Shown here: positions 45,189 to 55,168 of the stretch, one piece after another
How positions within the stretch are numbered: position 1 is the first letter of the stretch
How the letters are laid out: every line of letters starts with the position of its first letter
Assembly (NCBI RefSeq): GCF_030730925.1
Contig: NZ_JAVAMB010000005.1
Coordinates: 1 to 64,000, forward strand
Source: Flavobacterium sp. DG2-3
GTDB taxonomy: Bacteria > Bacteroidota > Bacteroidia > Flavobacteriales > Flavobacteriaceae
DNA length: 64,000 bases
Direction: 5' to 3'
Position numbers and translations under genes: made by a program
The notes under the pieces: generated by a model
What the model saw: only the letters and a program-made list of their open reading frames with translations
Database searches by the model: none
What the model was told of the DNA's origin: nothing

Positions 45189-48100
45189 ATGAACTTTATT
45201 CATTTTAAAAATATAATTTCTTTCAAAAACACATTAGTCATAATGTGTTTTGCTATGTCAATAAGTACCACAGCCCAAACTACTTTCCCAGACATTGTAA
45301 AAACCAAAGAAGGAAAACTAACATTCACGACAGACAATCAAGGAAACCAAATTGTGGATTTTTCTTTTGCGGGCTATATGGCATCAGAAAAAGCAATTCC
45401 GAATCTGGAGAACAAGATTTTTGTTTCGAAGCAGGAAGAAGACGCCACGCAGAAAATCCAAAATGCGATTGACTATGTAAGCGGTTTAAAACCAGATAAA
45501 AATGGCTTTCGCGGAGCCGTTCTTTTAGACAAAGGAACTTTCAAAGTAAGCGGCACTTTATACATCAGAAAATCGGGAGTTGTTCTTCGCGGAAGCGGAA
45601 ACACCGAAAACGGAACCGTACTTTTAGGAACAGGTTTAGAGAGAGAAGCTTTGATTAGAATTTTGGGAGTAAATGATAAAATTTATAAAGATTCGTTCGA
45701 ATTCAACAATGCTTACACACCGCTTGGAACGCAAAAAATCCAATTAAAAAACGCTTCAAAATTAAAAGTTTCAGACGAAATTGAAATCAGCAAACCGCTG
45801 ACAGATAATTTCATTAAAGAAGTAAACATGCAGGATTTCGGAGGAGAAACTTCATGGATTGGCTGGAAAAAAGGAGACTGGATTACAACTTGGAATCGGG
45901 TTGTCACTAAAATCAACGGAAACGAAGTAACGGTAAACGCGCCAATCACCATGTCTTTAGATGATGTTTTCGGAACTTCAAAAGTAACTGTTTATTCATG
46001 GGCAGGAAGAATCGAACATATCGGTGTTGAAAATATGCTGATAAAATCGACTTTTAATGCTTCAAATTTAAAAGATGAAGAACACAGATGGCAGGCAATT
46101 AGTATAGAAAACACTAAAAATGCTTGGGTAAAACAAGTTAATTTCAAACACTTTGCAGGAGGTGCCGTTACGATTTTAAAAACAAGTCAGCAGATTACGG
46201 TAGAAGATTGCATCGCGACAGAACCCGTTTCTGAAATTGCTTCATTCAGAAGACATACTTTTTATACTGAAGGTCAGCAGACACTTTTCCAGCGTTGTTA
46301 TTCTGAGTTTGGATATCATGATTTTGCCGTGGGTGGATTTGGTACAACGGGTCCAAATGCTTTCGTACAGTGCGAATCGCATCTTCCGTTTGATAACAGC
46401 GGAGCGATTGGAAGCTGGGCAACTGGAGTTTTATTCGACATTGCCAATATCGACGGAAAAGCACTAAGCTACAACAACAGAGAACAAGCAGGAAGAGGTG
46501 CAGGATGGACAGCGGCTAATTCTGTTATCTGGGAATCATCGGCTTCAAAAGTAGAATGTTATAGTCCGCCAACAGCACAAAACTGGGCTTTTGGAGTTTG
46601 GGGACAATTTGGAGGAAACGGTCACTGGAAAGACGTAAACGGACATATCAGTCCGAGAAGTTTATTTTACACGCAATTAGAAAACAGATTAGGAAAATTA
46701 CCTTCACCAGCATTTATCTATGATTTAGGATCAGAACCTTCTTCAAGTCCAACAATCGAAGTAGCACAGGAACTGACTAAAAACTCAGCAACGACAGCCA
46801 AAAGTTTACCAGAATGGATTGTTGAAGTTTCCAAGCAAAACCCGATTAACATTAATAATTCAGGTTTAAAAAATGCTAATGATTTAAAAGTTGCTTCAGA
46901 AAATAAAGCGAAAACGTCAACTTCAAAAGTAATCGTAGAAAATGGTTTATTGACTTTTGAGGGAAAATTAATTGCAGGAAAAGAAACCAATGTAGCATGG
47001 TGGAGAGGTGATCTTACGGATGATTTCGTAAACAAATCGACACCGCATTTAACTCGTTTTGTTCCAGGAAGAACAGGAAACGGACTAACAGATAAAGTTC
47101 AGGAAACAGTAGATTATTTGACAAAAAATAATATCGTCGCTTTAGAACACAATTACGGATTATGGTACGAGCGCCGTATGGACGATCACGAACGCGTACG
47201 CCGATTTGATGCCGATGTTTGGCCTCCGTTTTACGAACAGCCTTTCGCGAGAAGCGGACAGGATTTGGCTTGGGATCATTTAAGTAAATACGATTTAACG
47301 AAATTCAACGATTGGTACTGGAATCGTCTAGCGCAGTTTGCAACATTGGCAGAACCAAACGGACAATTGTTAATCAATCAGCAATATTTTCAGCACAATA
47401 TTTTAGAAGCTGGAGCACACTGGGCAAGTTCGCCTTGGCGTTCGGCAAACAATATTAATAATTCAGGATTTCCAGAGCCGCCGCCGTACGCAGGAGACAA
47501 ACGTATTTTTATGGCAGAGCAGTTTTATGATGTAACCAATGCTCAAAGAAGAAAATTGCACGAAGGTTTCATTAGAAAATCGTTCGAAAACTTTCAGGAA
47601 AACAGCAACGTAATTCAGTTGACAAGTGCTGAATACACAGGTCCATTACACTTTATGGAATTCTGGTTGGATCAGGCACAAAAATGGAAAGATGAAACGG
47701 GTAAAAAAGGCTTAATTGGATTGAGTGCTACGAAAGATGTTCAGGACGCTATTCTGAATGATGCAAAAAGAAACAAAACCGTTGATGTAATTGACATCAG
47801 ATATTGGTATTACAAAGAAGACGGTTCAGCTTACGCACCACAGGGAGGTGTGAATTTGGCGCCAAGACAGCACGCCAGAAAATTAAAAACCGGAAAAGAA
47901 ACTGATAATCAGGTGTATCGTGCGGTTAGAGAATACCGCGAAAAATATCCTGAAAAAGTAGTTTTATATTCAACAGATGGTTCGTCAAGATTTGGATGGC
48001 CAGCATTGATGGCAGGAGCTTCTTTGCCAAATATTCCAAAAATTGAACTGCCTCAGTTTTATGCCGCTTTAAGCGAAATGAAATTAGTTGACGGAAATAC

Positions 48101-48338
48101 GTTTTCAGACAATCTTTGGAAATTAGAAAACAAAGGAAAAAGCTATTTATTTTATCTGAAAAACGATCAGGATATTACAATCGATTTATCAAACGAAAAA
48201 GGAACATTTGAAGTATTTGCAATCAATGCTTCAACAGGAAATATAACCAAAAAAGCCAACATCAGCGGAGGAAAACAAATCACAATTCCACAAGCCGAAA
48301 TAAAAGAAAAAGTGCTTTTTGTAGTGAAGAAAAGTTAG
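45189..48338 (+). CDS. Chimeric protein: secreted beta-helix domain plus DUF6298-like domain
   Basis: 1049 aa. The signal peptide ends near STTAQ (about residue 30; an internal ATG at 45243 is a possible alternative). Residues about 80-520 form a right-handed beta-helix (GTLYIRKSGVVLRGSGNTEN, GRIEHIGVENMLI, FKHFAGGAVTIL, FGYHDFAVGGFGTTGPNAF). Residues about 590-960 are a second, barrel-like domain with GLWYERRMDDHERVRRFDAD, WPPFYEQPFARSGQ, LINQQYFQHNILEAGAHWAS and VIDIRYWYYKEDGS, which I associate with DUF6298, a family next to glycosidases such as GH140. A C-terminal sandwich closes the protein. Each half could be an enzyme: a lyase or hydrolase helix, and a barrel glycosidase. No catalytic residues can be assigned with confidence. 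It is followed by the GH140 gene. Confidence 0.65.
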   Translation: MNFIHFKNIISFKNTLVIMCFAMSISTTAQTTFPDIVKTKEGKLTFTTDNQGNQIVDFSFAGYMASEKAIPNLENKIFVSKQEEDATQKIQNAIDYVSGLKPDKNGFRGAVLLDKGTFKVSGTLYIRKSGVVLRGSGNTENGTVLLGTGLEREALIRILGVNDKIYKDSFEFNNAYTPLGTQKIQLKNASKLKVSDEIEISKPLTDNFIKEVNMQDFGGETSWIGWKKGDWITTWNRVVTKINGNEVTVNAPITMSLDDVFGTSKVTVYSWAGRIEHIGVENMLIKSTFNASNLKDEEHRWQAISIENTKNAWVKQVNFKHFAGGAVTILKTSQQITVEDCIATEPVSEIASFRRHTFYTEGQQTLFQRCYSEFGYHDFAVGGFGTTGPNAFVQCESHLPFDNSGAIGSWATGVLFDIANIDGKALSYNNREQAGRGAGWTAANSVIWESSASKVECYSPPTAQNWAFGVWGQFGGNGHWKDVNGHISPRSLFYTQLENRLGKLPSPAFIYDLGSEPSSSPTIEVAQELTKNSATTAKSLPEWIVEVSKQNPININNSGLKNANDLKVASENKAKTSTSKVIVENGLLTFEGKLIAGKETNVAWWRGDLTDDFVNKSTPHLTRFVPGRTGNGLTDKVQETVDYLTKNNIVALEHNYGLWYERRMDDHERVRRFDADVWPPFYEQPFARSGQDLAWDHLSKYDLTKFNDWYWNRLAQFATLAEPNGQLLINQQYFQHNILEAGAHWASSPWRSANNINNSGFPEPPPYAGDKRIFMAEQFYDVTNAQRRKLHEGFIRKSFENFQENSNVIQLTSAEYTGPLHFMEFWLDQAQKWKDETGKKGLIGLSATKDVQDAILNDAKRNKTVDVIDIRYWYYKEDGSAYAPQGGVNLAPRQHARKLKTGKETDNQVYRAVREYREKYPEKVVLYSTDGSSRFGWPALMAGASLPNIPKIELPQFYAALSEMKLVDGNTFSDNLWKLENKGKSYLFYLKNDQDITIDLSNEKGTFEVFAINASTGNITKKANISGGKQITIPQAEIKEKVLFVVKKS

Positions 48339-48599
48339 CCACGAATTACACGAATTGGCACGAATTTTATTAAAAAATAATCTGCTCATTCTGCCAAATC
48401 TGCGAGAGTAAATATTTTTCACGCAGATTTAAAAAGATCAAAGCAGATGATCTAACAGATTTAAAAATTTAATCTGCGCAGATCAGCTAAAATCAGCAAA
48501 ATCTGCGTGAAACATTAAAGACATAGCAAAGAAGAAATTCGAGAAATTAGTGTAATTCGTGGCAAAAAAAATAAGAACACAATTCAAAAACAACCCAAA
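48338..48599. repeat. Nested palindromes (GCCACGAATT outer, AATCTGCG inner)
   Basis: Outer arms GCCACGAATTACACGAATT (48338 on) and AATTAGTGTAATTCGTGGC (to 48563). The interior (48379-48510) is a series of AATCTGC / GCAGATT arms such as CTGCCAAATCTGCGAGAG and TCACGCAGATTT, followed by AAAATCTGCGTGAAAC. No gene is present. Confidence 0.75.
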
Positions 48600-50000
48600 A
48601 TGAATCTGAAAATTAAATCTTTATACGCTCTAAGTATTCCCTTTTTGCTCACAGCACAAAACGGATTCTCGCAAGCCAAAACAAAAGGCGCACTGCCTCA
48701 AATCAAAGTATCTAAAAATCAGCATTATTTTGTAACTGAAAACGAAAAACCATTTTTCTGGCTTGGCGACACAGGCTGGCTCGCATTCGGAAAACTGGAC
48801 AGAGCAGGCGTAGAAAAATACTTCAAAGACAGAAAAGACAAAGGATTCAATGTAGTTCAGGTTATGGTTTTGCATAATATTAATGCCGTGAACGTTTATA
48901 GCGATCCAGCGTTAATCAACGAAGACGTTTCAAAACCATTGATTACAGCTGGAAATGATTTTAAAGATGCAAAACAATACGATTATTGGGATCATGTAGA
49001 TTACACTCTGGACGTAGCTCAGAAAAACGGAATTTACGTAGCAATGGTTCCGGTTTGGGGAACCAACGTTTCAAAAGGAAATAAAGTAAACAAAGAACAG
49101 GCAACTGAATACGCTCAATTTTTAGCTAATAGATATAAAAACAGAACCAACGTAATCTGGTTAAACGGCGGTGACACACACGGAAACGAATTTCAGGATA
49201 TCTGGAATGCCATCGGAAACACTTTAAAAACCAATAATCCGGATCAATTAGTAACTTTTCACCCTTTTGGAAGAACCGATTCTTCAGAAAATTTTCATAA
49301 TGCAAAATGGCTGGATTTTAATATGTTTCAATCTGGACACAGAAGATATGATCAGGATTCTAGTAAAACCAATTTCAAAGAAGACAATTACAAATTCGTT
49401 CTTAGAGATTTTGAATTAAAACCTACGAAACCAACATTAGACGGAGAACCATCTTACGAAAATATTCCACACGGTCTGCACGATACGTTACAGCCAAAAT
49501 GGACCGCAAGCGACGTACGCCGTTACGGATATTGGTCGGTTCTATCAGGCGGAGCAGGTTACACCTACGGACACAACGCCGTAATGCAGATGTTCAGAAA
49601 AGGGGACAAACCAGCTTATGGCAACAAAGAATTATGGACATCAGCAATCAATGCGCCGGGAGCAAAGCAAATGGTTTACATTAAAAAACTGATGGAAGAA
49701 TTTCCATTTTTAGAAGGAACTCCAGACGTTTCTTTAGTGGTTAACCAAGGAGAAAAATACGATTATATTACGGCCATAAGAGGAGAAAAATACGTTTTGC
49801 TTTACACTTACAACGGAAGAATAATAGAAGTAAAACTTGGCAAAATTGCTGGGGATAAATTCGAAGCAACTTGGTACAATCCAAGAAACGGCAAGAAAAC
49901 AAAAATAGGAACATTTGACAATAAAGGAACTCAAAACTTCCAGCCTGAAGGTAAAAAAGAAGATGGCAATGACTGGGTTTTGATTTTGAGATCTATTTAA
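48600..50000 (+). CDS. Apiosidase-like glycoside hydrolase, GH140 (DUF4038 type)
   Basis: 466 aa with a signal peptide ending GFSQ (about residue 25). A TIM barrel (residues about 38-360) opens with KPFFWLGDTGWLAFGKL and continues KGFNVVQVMVLHN. The two conserved acids are D192 in WLNGGDTHGNE and E283 in LDGEPSYENIP, matching the catalytic aspartate and glutamate known for the GH140 apiosidase BT1012 of Bacteroides thetaiotaomicron. A C-terminal sandwich (about 380-466; ATWYNPRNGKKT) is the usual DUF4038-partner domain. BT1012 cuts the apiose-linked side chains from rhamnogalacturonan II, so this is one of the strongest pointers to RG-II as the substrate. Confidence 0.86.
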   Translation: MNLKIKSLYALSIPFLLTAQNGFSQAKTKGALPQIKVSKNQHYFVTENEKPFFWLGDTGWLAFGKLDRAGVEKYFKDRKDKGFNVVQVMVLHNINAVNVYSDPALINEDVSKPLITAGNDFKDAKQYDYWDHVDYTLDVAQKNGIYVAMVPVWGTNVSKGNKVNKEQATEYAQFLANRYKNRTNVIWLNGGDTHGNEFQDIWNAIGNTLKTNNPDQLVTFHPFGRTDSSENFHNAKWLDFNMFQSGHRRYDQDSSKTNFKEDNYKFVLRDFELKPTKPTLDGEPSYENIPHGLHDTLQPKWTASDVRRYGYWSVLSGGAGYTYGHNAVMQMFRKGDKPAYGNKELWTSAINAPGAKQMVYIKKLMEEFPFLEGTPDVSLVVNQGEKYDYITAIRGEKYVLLYTYNGRIIEVKLGKIAGDKFEATWYNPRNGKKTKIGTFDNKGTQNFQPEGKKEDGNDWVLILRSI

Positions 50001-50224
50001 AACGTAACCTCATTTTTGTCATGCTGAGCGGAGTCGAAGCACAGCAAAGATTGGACACAATGCGTGATATAGCATGCGCCCTTCGACTTCGCTCAGGGTG
50101 ACAAAAAATGAGATTAAAAATACTCCCGCAGATTTTAGCTGATCTGCACAGATTAAATTTTAAAAATCTGCTCGATTTGCTTTAATCTTTTTAAATCTGC
50201 GTGAAATCAAAAAACAATACAACA
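50001..50224. repeat. CTGAGCGGAGTCGAAGC palindrome and AATCTGCG palindrome
   Basis: 50014-50107: arms TTTTGTCATGCTGAGCGGAG and CTTCGCTCAGGGTGACAAAA. 50124-50203: arms ACTCCCGCAGATTTTAGCTG and AATCTTTTTAAATCTGCGTG. A GTG at 50201 within the second palindrome is in frame with the next gene but is not a credible start. Confidence 0.8.
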
Positions 50225-51790
50225 ATGAAAAACATACTAATCATACTCTGCTTCATAACCAGCCTAACAACATTTGCACAAGATGGCTGGATAAATATCC
50301 TAAAAGAAGGCGGAAACAACAAAGGCATAAAATGTACTCAGGCTATTCAGAATGCCATCGAAAAAGCATCTAAAAACGGCGGAGGAACCATCTTCTTCCC
50401 TGCGGGAGAATACCTAACAGGAGCTTTAACCTTAAAAAGCAACATCACCATTCACTTAGATTCTGGAGCGCTTTTGAAGTTTTCAGAAAATTTTGATGAT
50501 TTCCTGCCTTATGTAGAAATGCGATACGAAGGAATTGTAATGAAAAGTTTTCAGCCGTTATTTTATGCAAAAGATCAGCAAAACATTACCATCACAGGAA
50601 GAGGCATAATCGACGGACAAGGAAAAGCGTGGTGGAATGAAGTATACAGAATCGAAACTGCAAAAGAACCTTTGCCTCCAACCAAATACCAAACGATGTG
50701 GGAAGAGCAAAACAAAGGGCTTTACACAGAACCGTATTACAAAAGAACAGTTGACAAGAAATTCTTCAGACCATCTTTCTTTCAGGCTTACAACTGCAAA
50801 AACATTTTGATTGAAGGCGTTACATTCCAAAATTCACCTTTTTGGACAATTAATCCAGAATTTTGTGATAATGTAACCGTAACTGGAATCTCGATTTTTA
50901 ATCCGCATTCGCCAAATACTGACGGGATCAATCCTTCTTCTTGCACCAATGTACGTATTTCAAACTGTCACATTAGCGTTGGAGATGACTGTATTACAAT
51001 CAAATCAGGAAGAGACGGCGACGGTCGTAAATACGGAAAAGCAACCGAGAATGTTACTATTACAAACTGCACCATGTTAAGCGGTCACGGCGGTGTGGTA
51101 ATCGGAAGCGAAATGTCGGGCGGAATCAAAAAAATTACAATTTCAAACTGTGTTTTTGACGGAACAGATCGCGGCATCCGTATCAAATCAGCTCGCGGAA
51201 GAGGTGGGGTTGTAGAAGATATTCGCGTCGACAATATCGTTATGAAAAACATCAAAGAAGAAGCCATCGTATTGAGTCTTTTCTACGACAAAGGCACTAC
51301 AGTTGAGCCAGTAACCGAGAAAACGCCAATTTTCAGAAACATTCATATGAGCAATATCACGGCTTCAAACGTTAATAAAGCGGGTCAGATTTTAGGAATC
51401 ACCGAAATGCCGATTCAAAACATCACTTTCTCTAACATAAATATGGACGGAAAAGAGGGTTTTACGGTTAGTACGGCTACAGATGTAGAATTTCATGATG
51501 TAAAAGTAAATGCGACAGTAGGTTCATCTTTTAAAATATCCGATTCAAAAAATGTTATTTTAGACAACGTTGGGTCATCAACAGCCATAAAAGGAGTTCC
51601 GGTTATCAAATTAGATAATGTCTCTAATGCGATGATAAATAATAATTTTCCATTCAATGAAACCGATATTTTTATCGAAGCCGATGGAAAAGAAACCAAA
51701 AATGTTTTCCTGAAAAACAATGTTTTTAATAATGTGAAAACAGCGATTAAAAAAGGTGTTTCTTTAGATAAAAAAGCAATTATAGAATAA
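50225..51790 (+). CDS. Polygalacturonase-type hydrolase, GH28
   Basis: 521 aa from the ATG chosen here, giving the signal peptide MKNILIILCFITSLTTFAQ. A right-handed beta-helix with the GH28 catalytic blocks: NTDGINPSSC (D233), VGDDCITIKSG (D254, D255), SGHGGVVIGSE (H288), and the RGIRIKSARGRGG substrate arginine/lysine block. GH28 enzymes hydrolyse alpha-1,4 galacturonic acid linkages, or rhamnogalacturonan linkages in related members. The GIIDGQGKAWWNEVYR segment is typical of exo-acting Bacteroidetes members. It lies between GH140 and a GH43-like gene. Confidence 0.92.
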   Translation: MKNILIILCFITSLTTFAQDGWINILKEGGNNKGIKCTQAIQNAIEKASKNGGGTIFFPAGEYLTGALTLKSNITIHLDSGALLKFSENFDDFLPYVEMRYEGIVMKSFQPLFYAKDQQNITITGRGIIDGQGKAWWNEVYRIETAKEPLPPTKYQTMWEEQNKGLYTEPYYKRTVDKKFFRPSFFQAYNCKNILIEGVTFQNSPFWTINPEFCDNVTVTGISIFNPHSPNTDGINPSSCTNVRISNCHISVGDDCITIKSGRDGDGRKYGKATENVTITNCTMLSGHGGVVIGSEMSGGIKKITISNCVFDGTDRGIRIKSARGRGGVVEDIRVDNIVMKNIKEEAIVLSLFYDKGTTVEPVTEKTPIFRNIHMSNITASNVNKAGQILGITEMPIQNITFSNINMDGKEGFTVSTATDVEFHDVKVNATVGSSFKISDSKNVILDNVGSSTAIKGVPVIKLDNVSNAMINNNFPFNETDIFIEADGKETKNVFLKNNVFNNVKTAIKKGVSLDKKAIIE

Positions 51791-51868
51791 ATAATACAAC
51801 ACGAATTTCACAGATTTTCACCAATTAAATTTGTGCTAATTAGTGAAATCTGTGTTTAATTTAATAAC
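51791..51868. repeat. Small hairpin, CACAGATTTTCACnAATTA type
   Basis: ACGAATTTCACAGATTTTCA pairs with TTAGTGAAATCTGTGTTTAA. A short palindrome fills the whole 78-base gap before the next gene. Confidence 0.65.
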
Positions 51869-52786
51869 ATGAAAAAATTATTCATCATATTAACCCTTTC
51901 ACTTTTCGCGGTTAGTTATTCGCAAAAAAAGAAAGAACTCTATCTTTTTACGTCGTTTAGAGAACCGGCAACAGAAGGTTTGTATCTGGCATACAGCGAA
52001 GACGGTTACAACTGGAAAGGCTTAGAAGGATTATTTTTAAAACCGGAAATCGGAGCCAGTAAAATCATGCGCGATCCGTCAATCACAAAAGGTGCAGACG
52101 GAACGTACCACATGGTTTGGACAACTGACTGGAAAGGAGGAAATGGTTTCGGATATGCGAATTCAAAAGACTTAATTCATTGGTCAGAACAGCAATATAT
52201 TCCTGTAATGAAAAATGAGCCTGAAGTCGTAAACGTTTGGGCGCCGGAGATTTTTTATGATGATGTTAAAAAAGAATATATCGTGATTTGGGCATCGACT
52301 ATTCCGTTCCGATATCCAAAAGGTGTTGAAGACGAGAAAAACAACCACAGAATGTATTACGTAAGGACAAAGGATTTCAAAACCTTTTCAGATACCAAAT
52401 TATATTACGATCCAGGTTTCAGCGTAATTGACTGTGTGATCGTTAAAAAAGCAAAAAAGGATTATGTTTTGGTTTTGAAAGACAATACAAGACCAATGCG
52501 AAACATAAAGGTAGCTTTCGGAAAATCGCCATTAGGTCCGTTTGAAAAAAGTTCAGAGCCTTTAACCGAATATTTATCAGAAGGTCCGACGGTTGTAAAA
52601 GTGGGTAAAAACTGGCTGTTGTATTATGACAATTACGGATCAAAAAATTATAAAGCGTTAAGCACTTCAGATTTTGTTCATTTTGAAGATGTTTCATCCA
52701 AAATAAGTCTTCCAGTAGGGCACAAACACGGAACGATTACAACAATTTCAAGCGAAGTTTTAAAAGGATTAATTGATAGGAAATAA
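51869..52786 (+). CDS. GH43-like five-bladed beta-propeller glycosidase
   Basis: 305 aa, compact, with a signal peptide ending SYSQ (about residue 18). The propeller shows the GH43 pattern of three conserved acids on successive blades: the MRDPSI aspartate, NVWAPEIFYD, and LSEGPTVVKV (glutamate). Short repeats GLYLAYSEDGYNWKG, FGYANSKDLIHWSEQ and KALSTSDFVHFEDV mark the blades. GH43 members are alpha-L-arabinofuranosidases, arabinanases, galactosidases or xylosidases. A pectin side-chain substrate (arabinan or galactan) would fit. The subfamily cannot be determined here. The protein is short because it lacks the C-terminal sandwich of many GH43 enzymes. Confidence 0.78.
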   Translation: MKKLFIILTLSLFAVSYSQKKKELYLFTSFREPATEGLYLAYSEDGYNWKGLEGLFLKPEIGASKIMRDPSITKGADGTYHMVWTTDWKGGNGFGYANSKDLIHWSEQQYIPVMKNEPEVVNVWAPEIFYDDVKKEYIVIWASTIPFRYPKGVEDEKNNHRMYYVRTKDFKTFSDTKLYYDPGFSVIDCVIVKKAKKDYVLVLKDNTRPMRNIKVAFGKSPLGPFEKSSEPLTEYLSEGPTVVKVGKNWLLYYDNYGSKNYKALSTSDFVHFEDVSSKISLPVGHKHGTITTISSEVLKGLIDRK

Positions 52787-53013
52787 AAGTTAATGCCACA
52801 GATTACACAGATTAGCACAGATTTTAAAAATCATTTTAATTCGTTTAATCTGTGGCAAAAAAATAAAAATCTCCAGAATCTGCTAAATCTGCGGGAGAAA
52901 ATTTACTCTCGCAGATTTGGCAGATTGAGCAGATTTAAAATATTAAAATTTACGATCGCAAACCTGACAGGTTTTTAAAACCTGTCAGGTTTAATAACGA
53001 TAAAAATAATACC
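52787..53013. repeat. Three side-by-side palindromes of different families
   Basis: 52794-52857: TGCCACAGATTA...TAATCTGTGGCA. 52869-52936: AATCTCCAGAATCTGCTAAA ... TTTGGCAGATTGAGCAGATT with the tip GCGGGAG/CTCTCGC. 52960-52992: AAACCTGACAGGTTT/AAACCTGTCAGGTTT. No gene is present. Confidence 0.85.
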
Positions 53014-54882
53014 ATGAATACTTTCAAAAATATTAAAACCAACATCATCACCGCTTCTGCAATTCTTTTGACTTGCACAGCTGTAAACGCGCAAAACGAT
53101 ACCGTGCGTTATGTTGGCAAAACACTTTCAAATATCGATTACCATCACGGACAACTAAGTCCCGCAGTTGGAGTTCACGCGACGCAAATTATGCGTGCCA
53201 GCCGTGAACATCCCGAAAAAGCAGACGGATTCGGATGGACGTACAATCACCAGCCAATGATGGCGTATTGGAATAATACTTTTTATCTGCATTATTTAAG
53301 TGATCCTTCAGGAGAACATATTCCGCCGAGTCAGACCTTATTAATGACTTCAAAAGATGGTGTAAATTGGACAAAACCAGAAGTGATTTTCCCGATTTAC
53401 AGAATTCCTGACGGATGGAAAAAAGAAGGTGTTGAAGGAGTTGCCAAAAATCTAGATGCGATTATGCACCAAAGAATGGGCTTTTATACCTCAAAAGACA
53501 AACGACTTTTTGCCTTAGCGTATTACGGAATCGCAATGGATGAAAAAGACGATCCGAACGACGGAAAAGGAATCGGTCGTGTGATTCGTGAAATCAAAAA
53601 AGACGGAAGTTTTGGCGAAATTTATTTCATCAGATACAATAAAACTTGGGACAAATCGAAATCGAAATTCCCTTTTTATACCAAATCAAAAGACAAAGGT
53701 TTGATCAAAGCTTGTGAAGAAATTTTATCTGAACCTCTAGTTTTACAGCAATGGGTAGAAGAAGCTGATCGCGATGATGAATTAATTCCGCTTCAAAAAC
53801 CATATAAAGCATTCAGCTATTATCATTTACCAAACGGAAATGTGGTTGGTTTATGGAAACATGCCTTAACCTCAATCAGCCGTGATGGTGGAAAATCTTG
53901 GGATTATATGCCGTTACGAGCACCAGGATTTGTAAACAGCAATGCTAAAATCTGGGGACAAAAAACGTCTGATAATCGTTATGCGACGCTTTATAATCCG
54001 TCAGAATATCGTTGGCCATTGGCGATTTCAACTAGTGATGATGGTTTAAATTACAAAGATTTATTGTTGGTTCATGGCGAAGTGAGTCCGATGCGATATG
54101 GCGGAAACTACAAATCAGCCGGTCCGCAATACGTTCGCGGAATCACTGAAAAAGACGGAACTCCGCCAGACGGAAAAATCTGGGTAGGTTACAGCATGAA
54201 CAAAGAAGATATTTGGGTGGCATCGATTCCCGTTCCGGTAACTTCGATTGTCACAGAAAATGTAAACGAGGTTTTCAATAATCTTCCTGACGGAGAAGAA
54301 TTGAAGTTCTGGAATACGTACGATCTTTCTTGGGCATCCACAAAAATCGAAAAGAAAGCTGACGGTAAAAAATGGCTGACGTTGAGAGATCAGGATTATT
54401 TTGATTATTCAAGAGCAGAAAGAGTGATTCCGTTTGCTTCTAAAATGGAAGCTGTTTTTACAGTTAAACCAGAACAGAACAATCACGGTTTATTGCAAGT
54501 TGAATTTCAAAATAAACAAGGTCTGCCTTCGGTACGATTGACTTTTGACAGCGACGGTCAGATTAAAGTGAAAACTGGAGCTCGTTTTAATGGAATTGGA
54601 AAATATGAAGCCAACAAAACATATAAAATAACGGTTAAATTAGATGCTAAAAACCGTTCGTACACGATAAAAGTAAACGATGAAAAAGAATCAACAAAGA
54701 TATTCTACGCGCCAACAGACGGATTTGAAAGAATCATGTTCCGAACTGGAGAACAGAGGTTTACTCCAAATGATGACACAGCGCCAGACACAGACGATTA
54801 CGATGACTTGCCTCAAACCGGAAAATTAATCCCAGAAGCAGTTTTCAATATCGAGTCTTTGATTACTAAAAAGTTAAATTAG
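53014..54882 (+). CDS. Sialidase-like propeller protein with C-terminal sandwich domain
   Basis: 622 aa with a signal peptide ending VNAQ (about residue 27). Residues about 35-420 look like a six-bladed sialidase/BNR-type propeller: TSKDGVNWTKPEV, SISRDGGKSWDYMP (a near-perfect Asp-box) and ISTSDDGLNYKDL. Residues about 425-610 form a laminin-G/concanavalin-like sandwich. Arginine-rich stretches at the start (IMRASREHPEKADGFGW) and MHQRMGFYTSKDKR could be substrate-binding. Rhamnogalacturonan II contains the acidic sugars Kdo and Dha, which sialidase-fold enzymes (GH33, GH143) remove in Bacteroides, so a related role is possible. I cannot assign it to either family by eye. Confidence 0.65.
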   Translation: MNTFKNIKTNIITASAILLTCTAVNAQNDTVRYVGKTLSNIDYHHGQLSPAVGVHATQIMRASREHPEKADGFGWTYNHQPMMAYWNNTFYLHYLSDPSGEHIPPSQTLLMTSKDGVNWTKPEVIFPIYRIPDGWKKEGVEGVAKNLDAIMHQRMGFYTSKDKRLFALAYYGIAMDEKDDPNDGKGIGRVIREIKKDGSFGEIYFIRYNKTWDKSKSKFPFYTKSKDKGLIKACEEILSEPLVLQQWVEEADRDDELIPLQKPYKAFSYYHLPNGNVVGLWKHALTSISRDGGKSWDYMPLRAPGFVNSNAKIWGQKTSDNRYATLYNPSEYRWPLAISTSDDGLNYKDLLLVHGEVSPMRYGGNYKSAGPQYVRGITEKDGTPPDGKIWVGYSMNKEDIWVASIPVPVTSIVTENVNEVFNNLPDGEELKFWNTYDLSWASTKIEKKADGKKWLTLRDQDYFDYSRAERVIPFASKMEAVFTVKPEQNNHGLLQVEFQNKQGLPSVRLTFDSDGQIKVKTGARFNGIGKYEANKTYKITVKLDAKNRSYTIKVNDEKESTKIFYAPTDGFERIMFRTGEQRFTPNDDTAPDTDDYDDLPQTGKLIPEAVFNIESLITKKLN

Positions 54883-55168
54883 CCACGAATTCACGAATTA
54901 TTTTTTTTGCCACAGATTAAAATGATTATCTCAAATTAATATTTTCGGTATAAAATTCGAAAAATTAAGCGCAAAGAAAAATTAGAGAAAATTCGTGAAT
55001 TCGTGGCGAAAAAATAAAGAACGCGGATGACACGGATTTACTTCGTAAAAACGCGGATAAAAACGGATTTTTTTTTTTTTATTTAAAAAGAAGAAAAAAT
55101 CCGAGAAAATCAGTGTCTTCGCGATAGCGAATCCGCGTCATCCGCGTTCAAAATCTCAACAATAAGAA
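54882..55168. repeat. GCCACGAATTCACGAATT palindrome followed by an ACGCGGAT palindrome
   Basis: 54882-55007: perfect 18-base arms GCCACGAATTCACGAATT/AATTCGTGAATTCGTGGC enclosing a lone TGCCACAGATTAA arm. 55020-55149: arms AACGCGGATGACACGGATTT and CGAATCCGCGTCATCCGCGT with a run of 14 T in the loop. No gene is present. Confidence 0.85.
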
